From assembly GCA_046294345.1 (NCBI GenBank), contig JBKBJT010000009.1, positions 1 through 64,000 on the forward strand: a stretch of 64,000 nt of DNA, read 5' to 3'. Below, piece by piece: positions 24,557-34,000 of this stretch. A program made the position numbers and the translations under genes. This DNA is from Ferrovibrio sp046294345 (GTDB lineage: Bacteria > Pseudomonadota > Alphaproteobacteria > Ferrovibrionales > Ferrovibrionaceae). The stretch's first letter is position 1. Each line of letters opens with the position of its first letter. The notes under the pieces were generated by a model. That model saw nothing but the letters and a program-made list of their open reading frames with translations. It was not told the origin of the DNA and did not search any database.

Positions 24557-26365
24557 TTATTTCAGTATCTTGGTGATTTTCTCGCGAGCCCGCAGCGTGA
24601 CCGCCACCACGGCGGGGCTGAAGCTGACGCCCCGGCCTTCCTCGATGATCTGGAAGGCCATGTCCGCGCCAAGCCGGGGGCGATAGGGTCGATGGGCGCT
24701 GACCGCATCCAGCACATCGGCAACACTTAAAATCTGCGCCTCAAGCGGGATCGCCTCGCCTTTCAAGCCGTTGGGATAGCCGGTGCCATCCCATTTCTCG
24801 TGATGCGACAGCACGATCTGCGGCACGTCCCAAGGGAACGGAATGCCCTTGATTGCATCATAGGCAGTCTGAGGGTGCTGCTTGATGATCTCGAACTCGC
24901 TCGGCGTCAGTTTGCCGGGTTTGTTCAGGATATCCATCGGAACACGTATCTTGCCGATGTCGTGGATCATGGCAGCTATACGCAGGCCCTCGACCTGCAC
25001 TTTCGGCAATTGCATTTCCTCGGCGATGATCAGCGCGATAGCGCCGACATTGCGGCTGTGGCCGGCAGTATAGGGATCTCGGGCCTCCAGCAGGCCGACC
25101 ATAGCCTCCATGGCGCCGATCAGCATATGCGTGACGGCATTCTCGCTGTCGAGCAGGAATTCCTCCACCTGGCGCCTCTGGGTCACATCCTCCTTGATCG
25201 CCACATAGCTCTGAATTTGCCCGCGATAATCACGGATCGGCGTGATGGTGGATTTATCCCAGTAGAGCGAGCCGTCCTTGCGCCGATTGCGAAAATAACC
25301 ATGCCATGTCTCGCCCCGGCTGATGGATTTCCACATCGCGTCGAGAATCTGCTGCGGCATCTCATCGGATTTCAGAAAATTGACGTGACGGCCCACCGCC
25401 TCTTCCGCCGTATAGCCGGTATCGGTCTGGAACTGGGGATTCACATACTCAACCACGCCGGTGGGATCGGTGATAACCACCATCGACGGGTTCTGCTCGA
25501 CCACTTCGGACAATCGCCGCAGCGTCCAGTGCAGGCGGTCGAAATTAGCCTGCACAATGGCCTCGAAGATCAGCCAGAAGGCCCAGATTTTCAGGATATG
25601 GCCGATCAGATTGGCAATGCCGTAAACATCGACATAGAGCGTAAAGGCGATCTCCGACAGTATGCTGACCGCGATATAGCCGATCATCATGGCTTTGTCG
25701 TCGCTGCGCAGAGCATCAGCCGGCACGCGCATCACGACAAAAACGCCGGCGATCAACGCCGCGACAACGGCATACTCGGCGGCGATCTTGAATGTGGTGA
25801 GCCCCTTGCCTTCGACAAAGGTGGCCGGAAAATCGCCCGAGAATATCGATACCACCAGCGCCACGGAGAGAACGCCGAAAGCGCCAAACACAAGCGGGAT
25901 CGACAAGCCACGGCGGGCCAGAAGCGGGGTCACCAGCAGGCCAAGAACCTGCACGCTGCGGGCGCAGAGCCAAAGCTGGGAGGATGCATTACCGCCATCG
26001 ATCGGCAGCAGGTCCATGCCCTTGTAGGCCATCAGATGCAGCAGATCGAGAACGCCAACCCAAAAGAAGCTGCAGCCGAGCAGGACCAGCAGGCGGTTGC
26101 CGGCAATGGCATGTGTCTTCCAGCCAAGGCCAAAAAACACCCAGGCAACCATGACGCAGAACATCTCGGCGATGACATGGGCGGGCAGGAAGCTGAACCA
26201 TGCCGTGGCCGCGACGACAATGCTGAGCGTGACGGGCGGCACCCAGAATAGCGGACGTAATAGACGTGCCCGCGCCCCGCGCCATAGGAAAAGCGGTACG
26301 GACCCGGAGGCGCTCCCCCCGGCCACGGCGACCCTGCCGGTGCCTTCTGCCACAACGTCGCTCAT
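24557..26365 (-). CDS. MASE3-like membrane sensor with PAS and HD-GYP domains
   Basis: A 602-residue protein likely to hydrolyse cyclic-di-GMP. Residues about 35-270 form seven to eight membrane helices of MASE3 type (ILKIWAFWLIFEAIV ends the block). A PAS domain follows (about 285-400, with NPSMVVITDPTG and WHGYFRNRRKDGSLYWDKS), then the HD-GYP domain with RDPYTAGHSRNV, the metal pair in MIHDIGKI and the diagnostic HHEKWDGTGYPNGLKG. All metal ligands of the HD-GYP core look intact. The start was put at the ATG of MSDVVAEG (26365); a GTG three codons earlier is possible. Its neighbour across an empty stretch is the RTX secretion operon. Confidence 0.85.
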   Translation of the reverse strand: MSDVVAEGTGRVAVAGGSASGSVPLFLWRGARARLLRPLFWVPPVTLSIVVAATAWFSFLPAHVIAEMFCVMVAWVFFGLGWKTHAIAGNRLLVLLGCSFFWVGVLDLLHLMAYKGMDLLPIDGGNASSQLWLCARSVQVLGLLVTPLLARRGLSIPLVFGAFGVLSVALVVSIFSGDFPATFVEGKGLTTFKIAAEYAVVAALIAGVFVVMRVPADALRSDDKAMMIGYIAVSILSEIAFTLYVDVYGIANLIGHILKIWAFWLIFEAIVQANFDRLHWTLRRLSEVVEQNPSMVVITDPTGVVEYVNPQFQTDTGYTAEEAVGRHVNFLKSDEMPQQILDAMWKSISRGETWHGYFRNRRKDGSLYWDKSTITPIRDYRGQIQSYVAIKEDVTQRRQVEEFLLDSENAVTHMLIGAMEAMVGLLEARDPYTAGHSRNVGAIALIIAEEMQLPKVQVEGLRIAAMIHDIGKIRVPMDILNKPGKLTPSEFEIIKQHPQTAYDAIKGIPFPWDVPQIVLSHHEKWDGTGYPNGLKGEAIPLEAQILSVADVLDAVSAHRPYRPRLGADMAFQIIEEGRGVSFSPAVVAVTLRAREKITKILK

Positions 26366-27362
26366 AACGCTCACATATGCTGCTACTATGACTGATGGAG
26401 AATACTAGCCCAGACATTCAACGGCAGCAGGCATAAATTCAGTAACTTTCGCCAGCCGCCCTGCTCACATTCTGGAGATATTCCAGCCATGGATATGGCG
26501 ACACCCCATGGGGCAGCCAATTGGTGCCGGGACCAAACAGCACCAACCGTCTTCGCATCGCAGCAGACATAAGCTGGCAGCAGGCGCGCGGGTATTGGGA
26601 AAATGGTGGGCGTGTTTCTGACACCTCTAGCGTAAAATTACTCTTTTTTGTTTTTCCTCTCGAATTCAAACCACCCCTTATAGTTGTTTAAATTCAATGC
26701 ATTGCAAGAAGTACTGTAAACACTGTGGACTACCGGGAAAGGCAAATTATGGCGATGATCCGCCACTCATCCACGCGGATGAGCGCCCGCTATTCCAAAT
26801 ACAGTCGAAAGGCATGGTCGACCCTGCTGAGACCGTTGCTAGCCGCATACTGCTACGATCTGGCCAAGGCCTGCAAGAAAGCCCCCTATCCTCTAGGAAG
26901 CAGACGAGGAGCAGCGTTGGGAGGCGGAAGAAGAGCACCATCGGCAGGAGATGGACTGCATGCGCCAGGCCATTCAACTGCGGCGCTTCGTTTCAGCAGG
27001 TGAGAGCCATTGCAAGGCCACCCAAATGCGCGGCCCAATTACCACCGTTGAGAAAATCCCACTGGGCAGGCTGAGTAGTTTCACGATCGGAAAGTACGGG
27101 CTCTATCCATGCCGATCGCATAGATTCACATATGAGCGAGAACGTATCCGATCGCATTGCTTCTGATGACGACGTCTACGCTGACGGAAAGAATAATCAT
27201 CCACTCACCACCATTCGACCCACGGCAAATCGACTTTCCTGTAAAAAATCGATGCAACATCAGTATATTTGAGCGTTAAAACGACTTTTCTACACTGAAA
27301 ACGACCACACAGAATGCTCTCGACTTCAGACCTGGCAGACAAGTATCTGTACTGCCGAGGCA
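26366..27362. other. About 1 kb AT-richer stretch without a convincing gene
   Basis: This gap separates the HD-GYP gene from the RTX secretion operon. Base use is visibly less GC-rich than its surroundings (for example the T-runs near 26640-26700 and 27230-27300). Only short, unlike reading frames are present on either strand; none has a recognisable family, a good ribosome site or the third-position GC bias of the neighbours. A possible broken gene at 26725-27166 is listed separately. An imperfect hairpin GGCAGACA / TGT-a-CTGCC lies near 27334-27356, just after the HlyD-type gene's stop, and could end the RTX operon. Confidence 0.6.
26725..27166 (+). pseudogene. Possible remnant of a small gene with a frameshift
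   Basis: One frame reads RHSSTRMSARYSKYSRKAW...AYCYDLAKACKKAPYPL up to about 26895; a different frame then gives a helix-like, charged run EADEEQRWEAEEEHH...MDCMRQAIQLRRFVSAGE right after a TAG. Joined, they would look like one small helical protein, which suggests a decayed gene. No family is recognised, and chance is not excluded. Confidence 0.2.
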
Positions 27363-28787
27363 CTAACGTTCGCGAAAACTCTCGTCCTTATAGCGCATGA
27401 TTGGTGACAACAGATAATCGATCAGCCGCCGCTGCTCCGTTTTAATCTCGGCCATCAATGCCATTCCCGCGCCAAGATCGAAGCGCTGCCCGTCCACATC
27501 GATCCATGAGCGGTCCAGCGTGATTCGCGCCGGGTATATCAGCCCACGTTTCTCATCCGCCACGGCATCCCGGGAAACCGAGGCCACCCGGCCAGGTATC
27601 GTTCCGTATTTGGTGAACAGGAACGTCTCCAATTTGACCTCGGCCGATTGCCCGGGACGAATAAAACCGATATCGCGGTTCTGCAGCATAACCTCGACCT
27701 CCAGCCCGTCTCCATCGGGCACGATGGCCAGTAAAGGCTGGGCCGGCGTCACGACACCGCCAATGGTGTGGATCGCCAACTGCTGCACGACGCCATCCAA
27801 AGGGGCAACAAGGGTTTGAAGCTCATGCCTCTGTTCGGCCTTCAGCACCTCCTCCTCAAGCGCCGAAACCTTGCGCATCGTTTCATTGCGCTGACTCCTG
27901 ACGTCCCTAAGGTATTCTGACTGCACCTGCTGCACCTGTCGGCGAACAGCCTGCAGTGCCGCCCGAGACTCATCGCGCCGGAACCGCAAGGCACGCAGCT
28001 CATGTTCCATTTCGATCAGTTGCTGCTGCAATTCCAGCGCCGTCAGGCGTGAACCGAACCCCTTGTCTGCCAGTTCGGTGCGGGCGTTCGAGCGCTGCCT
28101 CAGCAGTGGAATGGCTTGCTCAAGCTTATGAATTGCCACCTCAACCGACTTGTATTCGGCCTCACGGCGTTCACGTTCTGCATCCAGTCCGGCCAAACGA
28201 GCCAGATGCTCATCCGTCTGGTTAGCAAGCCAGGCTTTTTGCAACTCAGCCAGATCACGCGGCGTCCCAGGCGGCAGGCGAAAATGCCGCATGGCTTCAG
28301 CCGGGTGCAGCGCGGCGTCCAACCGGGCGGCATCGGCACGCGCAGCCACCAGATCCGCAATCAGGCGGCGCATATCGGCGCCGGAGGACGTCGGATCGAG
28401 TTCCACCAGCACATCGCCTGCCTTGACCGGCTGTCCGTCCCGCACATGGATCGCGCGCACGACCCCGGTTTCCAGCGGCTGTATCACCTTGGTCTTGCCT
28501 GCCGGAATGGTTCTGCCATCCGCAATGGCTACAACATCGAGTTTGCCGATGAACGACCAGCCCAGGCCAATCACAAGCAGCGCGGTAAGCGCCAGTAGCG
28601 TGATCCGTGCGGTGGGTGAGGCCGGCGTCTCCAGCACCTCAAGCGCGGCTGGAAGGAAATCTATTTCGTCACGATGGCGCCGTGGTGAAGCCGGCTTCTG
28701 GCGTTCAATTTTCCACGCAGCGCGAGCTACAGCTGCCGCATGCCGGAGCCAAGACCAGAAGGATGCAATGCGCATGCTATACAACAT
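27363..28787 (-). CDS. HlyD-family periplasmic adaptor of a type I secretion system
   Basis: A 474-residue membrane-fusion protein. A short cytoplasmic N-terminus leads to one membrane helix (ITLLALTALLVIGLGWSFIG, about 62-81), a lipoyl half-motif (VRAIHVRDGQPVKAGDVLVELDPT), a long coiled-coil hairpin (about 150-310), the second lipoyl half (LVAPLDGVVQQLAIHTIGGVV) and the beta-barrel end with GAGMALMAEIKTEQRRLIDYLLSPI, typical of HlyD/PrtE. It should bridge the ABC exporter to an outer-membrane TolC-type channel. It overlaps the exporter gene by 11 bases if begun at 28787; MRIASFW (28775) is the alternative start. Confidence 0.9.
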   Translation of the reverse strand: MLYSMRIASFWSWLRHAAAVARAAWKIERQKPASPRRHRDEIDFLPAALEVLETPASPTARITLLALTALLVIGLGWSFIGKLDVVAIADGRTIPAGKTKVIQPLETGVVRAIHVRDGQPVKAGDVLVELDPTSSGADMRRLIADLVAARADAARLDAALHPAEAMRHFRLPPGTPRDLAELQKAWLANQTDEHLARLAGLDAERERREAEYKSVEVAIHKLEQAIPLLRQRSNARTELADKGFGSRLTALELQQQLIEMEHELRALRFRRDESRAALQAVRRQVQQVQSEYLRDVRSQRNETMRKVSALEEEVLKAEQRHELQTLVAPLDGVVQQLAIHTIGGVVTPAQPLLAIVPDGDGLEVEVMLQNRDIGFIRPGQSAEVKLETFLFTKYGTIPGRVASVSRDAVADEKRGLIYPARITLDRSWIDVDGQRFDLGAGMALMAEIKTEQRRLIDYLLSPIMRYKDESFRER

Positions 28788-30993
28788 GCAGCCCTCCCGC
28801 CTGCTGTCGCATCATGGCTGCAAACCGTCCGCCCTGGCGCAGCAACTGCTCCGGCGTGCCATCCTCGATCACCTGGCCGCTTTCTACCGTGATGATCCGG
28901 TTCGCCTGTCGCACGGCGGAGAGACGATGGGCGATAATCAGCACGGTTCGGCCCTGGCATATCCGCTCCATGTTGGACTGGATTGCCGCCTCGGATTCCA
29001 CATCCAGGGCGCTGGTCGCTTCGTCGAAGATGAGAATACGCGGATTCGTGATCAAGGCGCGGGCAATGGCAATGCGCTGGCGCTGGCCGCCAGACAGAGT
29101 GGAGCCGCGTTCGCCAACCAACGTATCGTAGCCTTGCGGCAGGCTCATGATGAAATCATGAGCGCCGGCCAGTTGGGCCGCGGCGATCACACGATCCAGC
29201 GGCAGACCAGGATCGGCCAGGGCGATGTTGTCACGGACACTCCCCGTGAACAGCGTGCTTTCCTGAAGCACCACACCGATCATCCGGCGCAGCGCGCTCG
29301 GATCTACCTGCGCAAGATCGAGGCCATCTATGGAAATGCGGCCAGCCTCGGGCCCATACAAGCGTTGCACCAGTTTGGCCAATGTACTCTTGCCTGATCC
29401 GGACGGCCCGACAATGCCGACAACCTGGCCGGCAGGAATCTGCAGCGACAGGTTTCGCAGAACCTCCGATCCGTCCGGGCGATAGCGGAAAAGCACCCGA
29501 TCAAATACGATCCGACCTTTCAATCCCGGCAGGGATTGCCGCCCCGCGCTCAGCCCGCTTTCGGTCTTGGTGTTGAGAATATCGCCCAGACGTTCGATCG
29601 ATAGCCGTGCCTGCTGGAAATCCTGCCAAAGCTGGGCGATGCGCAGGATCGGACCGCTAACCCGGGCCGACAGCATATTGAAGGCGACCAGTTCTCCAAC
29701 CGTAAGATCGCCATCAATCACCAGCTTCGCTCCTGCCCATAACGTGGCCGCTATCACGATGCGGCTGATCATCTGTGCTGTCTGGCTGGCGATATTGGCC
29801 AGATTACCGACACGGAACGCGGCCCGTACATAAGCCGCCAGCAGCTCCTCCCAGCGGCGCTGCATCATCGGCTCGATAGCCATGGCCTTCACCGTCTCGA
29901 TGCCGCCAATGCGTTCAACGAGGAAGGACTGGTTTTCCGATCCGCGCGCAAACTTCTCGTCAAGGCGCCGCTTGAGAACCGGGGTCACCAGGACCGATAT
30001 GATGACATAGAAGGGAACGGCGGCCAGGCATATCCATGTCAGCAGCGGGCTGTACAGGAACATGACGGCGACGAACACAAAGGTGAAAAACAGATCCAGC
30101 CCGGCCGTCAGGGTCGATCCGGTGAGAAAGGTGCGGATGTTTTCCAGTTCACGCACGCGCGCTACGCTCTCGCCTACCCGGCGCGCCTCGAAATAGGACA
30201 GCGGGAGCGCCATCAAATGGCCGAACAGACGGGCGCCCAGTTCCAGGTCGACACGGTTCGTTGTGTGCGAGAACAGATAGGTTCGCAACACACCGAACAC
30301 GGTTTCAAACACGGCCAGCACCAGAAGTGCAAAAACCAGGACATCCAGCGTCGACAGGGAACGATGCACCATCACCTTGTCGATCACCACCTGGAACATC
30401 AGCGGCGAGGCCAGCGCCAGGATCTGGATGATGAAGGAAGCCAGAAGCACCTCGCCGAACATCCGGCGATACTTCACCACTGCGGGGATGAACCAGGAGA
30501 TATCGAAACGCCGCTGAGAACCGGCCAGGTCCGCGCGGGTGGTGATCAGAATCAGTTCGCCGGTCCAGTCGGCCTCGAAAACCTCCCGCATGCGCGAAAT
30601 CGGCCGCCCGTCATGCCCCTCGGCCAGAAGAACTTCTTCCCGCTCCCCCTGGCTGCGAAAGGCCGCGAGCACCACGAAACTGCCATCCTTGCGACAGGCA
30701 ATGGCCGGCAGCGGCGTGTGGCGAAGGTTCTCCCAGCGGCTGCCGATACGCCGGATTTTCACGCCAAGCTGGCGGCCGGCGCGTACCAGTTCATCGGGAG
30801 AAACTACGCGATCCGCGTGACCGTATTTATGGACCAGCTGGCCGGGATCGACCGCCTGGCCCAGAACACGCAACACCAGCGCCAGGCTGTACAGGCCGCT
30901 ATCGCGCTGTGGCGGCACAGTGTCTTGTGGTGGCACAGTCTCCTGTGCCGCCACGGAAGCTGCGGTTGACTCCCCGCCGTCCTGGGCTGTCAT
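28777..30993 (-). CDS. HlyB-type ABC exporter of a type I secretion system
   Basis: A 738-residue half-transporter. The N-terminal C39-peptidase-like domain (about 30-155) lacks the catalytic Cys: the usual position reads DSGLYSLALVLR, as in HlyB, so it should dock the substrate and not cleave it. Six membrane helices fill about 175-460. The nucleotide-binding domain has Walker A GPSGSGKST, signature LSGGQRQRIAIARAL, Walker B ILIFDEATSALD and the H-loop IIAHRLS. A small in-frame repeat, TVPPQ twice, lies in the variable N-tail. It overlaps the RTX gene by 4 bases (ATGA), which marks it as the dedicated exporter of the giant protein. Confidence 0.93.
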   Translation of the reverse strand: MTAQDGGESTAASVAAQETVPPQDTVPPQRDSGLYSLALVLRVLGQAVDPGQLVHKYGHADRVVSPDELVRAGRQLGVKIRRIGSRWENLRHTPLPAIACRKDGSFVVLAAFRSQGEREEVLLAEGHDGRPISRMREVFEADWTGELILITTRADLAGSQRRFDISWFIPAVVKYRRMFGEVLLASFIIQILALASPLMFQVVIDKVMVHRSLSTLDVLVFALLVLAVFETVFGVLRTYLFSHTTNRVDLELGARLFGHLMALPLSYFEARRVGESVARVRELENIRTFLTGSTLTAGLDLFFTFVFVAVMFLYSPLLTWICLAAVPFYVIISVLVTPVLKRRLDEKFARGSENQSFLVERIGGIETVKAMAIEPMMQRRWEELLAAYVRAAFRVGNLANIASQTAQMISRIVIAATLWAGAKLVIDGDLTVGELVAFNMLSARVSGPILRIAQLWQDFQQARLSIERLGDILNTKTESGLSAGRQSLPGLKGRIVFDRVLFRYRPDGSEVLRNLSLQIPAGQVVGIVGPSGSGKSTLAKLVQRLYGPEAGRISIDGLDLAQVDPSALRRMIGVVLQESTLFTGSVRDNIALADPGLPLDRVIAAAQLAGAHDFIMSLPQGYDTLVGERGSTLSGGQRQRIAIARALITNPRILIFDEATSALDVESEAAIQSNMERICQGRTVLIIAHRLSAVRQANRIITVESGQVIEDGTPEQLLRQGGRFAAMMRQQAGGLHVV

Positions 30994-31000
30994 GCCCAGG
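30981..31000 (-). promoter_or_regulatory. Hairpin around the start codon of the ABC exporter gene
   Basis: CCTGGGC (30981-30987) and GCCCAGG (30994-31000) form a perfect 7-bp stem. The 6-base loop holds exactly the ATG of the exporter gene and most of the RTX stop codon. This could limit exporter translation unless ribosomes finishing the RTX gene melt it. Confidence 0.5.
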
Positions 31001-34000
31001 TCGTCGCGAAGACCGGCGCCAGATCGTTGGCGACCTGCGGGTCCAGCACGAACTGACCTGCCGTTGGAACCGAATAGGATGCCATCGCATCCACCAGCGC
31101 CTGGACATTGGTCGCCGAGAGGCTATGGCTGCCATCGTCGGTCTGTATGCTGTCAACGCGGCGCGTGCTGTCGGTATACCAGTCCTTCAGCAGCACGCTG
31201 CTGGCGGTTTCGCCGATCACGTCGATCTTCAGGTCGTTGCCCGACTGGCTGAACCAGAGTTGATCATACGATACGCCAGACGTGAATTTGACGATATCCG
31301 TCGTCGCGCCCGCATCGGTGATGCCCGACTGCACGATGCTGTCGATGCCATCACCGCGGGCAATCAGGTAGGTATCGTTGCCATTCCTGCCGGTCAGCGT
31401 GTCGTTGCCGCCATTGCCTTTCAGCACATTGGCATTGGCATCGCCGGTCAGGGTATCGGCATGGGCTGAACCCCACAGGTTCTCGATGCCAGCAACGAGC
31501 CAATCCCCTTCCGCATGACCGCCAGAAGTCGCGCCGGTTGCCAGATTGACGGTGACCCCGGCCGACGAGCTCTGGTAACTGGCCGTATCGCTGCCTCCAT
31601 AACCAGAGAGCCGGTCAGCGCCAGCGCCGCCTTCCAGGATGTTGTCGGCATCGTTGCCAAAAATGAAGTCGGCATTGGACGTTCCGATGACATTCTCGAC
31701 ATTCACAACCGTATCGGTTCCAACCTCATAGATGATATTCGCATACAGCTGAACATTGACATGCGTCGACAGGCCCGCATAGGAAACCCAGTCGCTGCCA
31801 GCCCCACCATCGATCACATCGTTGCCAGCACCGCCGATGATCATGTCATCGCCGTCAAGACCATAGATCGTGTCGCTGCCTGCACCGCCATGAATGACGT
31901 TATCGAGGGAATTTCCGGTCAGCGTATCGTCATAGGCCGAGCCCGTTACACTCTCGACACCAGTCAGGCTATCGCCATCGGCATGCCCTCCCGATGCCGC
32001 CATGGTCGTCAGGTTAATGTTCACAGCGGCATTTGAAGATGCATAGCTGACCGTATCATGGCCCGCCCCACCATCGATCACATCTGCACCGGCTCCGCCT
32101 TCCAGAAGATTGTCCATGCCATTGCCGATAAGGTTATCGGCGTAGACAGACCCAATCAGGCCCTCTATATCGATGAGCGTATCCCCTGCCGCATCGCCAC
32201 CAGATGCCGTCTGCTCGAACAGATTGATGGAAACCGCCGAGGTCGAGCTCGCATAACTTGCAATATCAAATCCGGCACCTCCGTCTATGACGTCAGCGCC
32301 CGCACCACCTTCCAGGGTGTTGTTCACGGCGTTGCCGGTAAGGTTATCGGCATAGGCCGAACCAATCAGCCCCTCTATATCGATGAATGTGTCCCCTGTG
32401 GCATCCCCATCAAAAGCCGTCGATGTCGCGAGGTTGACGGAGACACCGGAAGTCGATCCAGCATAACTGGCGGTATCAAAACCGGCACCGCCATTGAGGA
32501 CATCGGCTCCGGCACCGCCATTTAACGTGTCATCGCCAGAATTGCCGGTCAGCGTGTCGTTGCCGCCATCGCCTTTCAGCACATTGGCATTGGCATCGCC
32601 GGTCAGGGTATCGGCATGGGCTGAACCCCACAGGTTCTCGATGCCAGCAACGAGCCAATCCCCTTCCGCATGACCGCCAGAAGTCGCGCCGGTTGCCAGA
32701 TTGACGGTGACCCCGGCCGACGAGCTCTGGTAACTGGCCGTATCGCTGCCTCCATAACCAGAGAGCCGGTCAGCGCCAGCGCCGCCTTCCAGGATGTTGT
32801 CGGCATCGTTGCCAAAAATGAAGTCGGCATTGGACGTTCCGATGACATTCTCGACATTCACAACCGTATCGGTTCCAACCTCATAGATGATATTCGCATA
32901 CAGCTGAACATTGACATGCGTCGACAGGCCCGCATAGGAAACCCAGTCGCTGCCAGCCCCACCATCGATCACATCGTTGCCAGCACCGCCGATGATCATG
33001 TCATCGCCGTCAAGACCATAGATCGTGTCGCTGCCTGCACCGCCATTGATGATGTCGTTACCGGGTGTACCGAAAATCGTGACACTCCCATCGTTACCAA
33101 CCAACGTGTAACCACCGCCAGTCCAGTTCGAGATGTTGACGGTGCCATCGGCAAACTGCAGGGTCTCGATCCCGGTCAGGCTGTCGACGCCCTCGTCACC
33201 GTTCAGCGCCATCACCGTCACCACGCCATTGTTGTAGGCCAGCGTGTAGTTGCTGAACGACAGGGCATAGATTGCCGTGTCGTTGCCGTCTCCGCCATCC
33301 AGCGTATCGTCGCCACCATTGCCTTTCAGTTTGTTGGCATTGGTGTCGCCGGTGAGAGTATCCGCATGGGCCGAGCCCCAGACATTGGAAGCTCCGTCCG
33401 ACCACATCGCCCCACTGGCCGACCAGCTGGCACCGGGGCGCTGGTAGTCGCCCAGGAACACGTCGCCTGTAGCGTCGCCGCCATCGGCATAGCCGGTGCC
33501 CAGATTGATCGTCACGCCGGCCGAGGAATGCTCGTAACTCAGAGTGTCGACGCCCCCGTTGCCGTCGAACACGTCCGCACCAGCGCCACCTTCGAAAACA
33601 TCGTCTGTGCCAATATCGCCCAGGAAATAATCGTCGTAGGCCGAACCGCGGAACCCCTCGATGTCGGAGAACAAGTCCTTGTTGTTCAGCGTCGATGGTA
33701 CCCAGTTGAAATGATAGACGCCATCCACCTGCATGTGGAACAGCACACCACCCCAGCCGGCCATCGGCGTGTAGGTGCTGTAATCCAACCAGTCGAAACC
33801 GGCGCCACCGGAATAGGTGTCGAAGCCGTTGCTGCCGAGGAAGAGATCGTCGCCGTCTCCACCGTGGACGGTATCATTGCCGTCGCCGCCATCTATGGCG
33901 TCGTTGCCGCCATGACCATATATCGTATCGTTACCGGCCAGGCCATGGATGACATCATCGCCCTCGGTTCCATTGATGACGTCTTCCCCCGATGTGCCGG

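Noticed and set aside
27334..27356. Rho-independent terminator after the HlyD-type gene
   Set aside because: The stem GGCAGACA / TGT-a-CTGCC is imperfect and no T-run follows on the minus strand, so it is not listed as a terminator feature.
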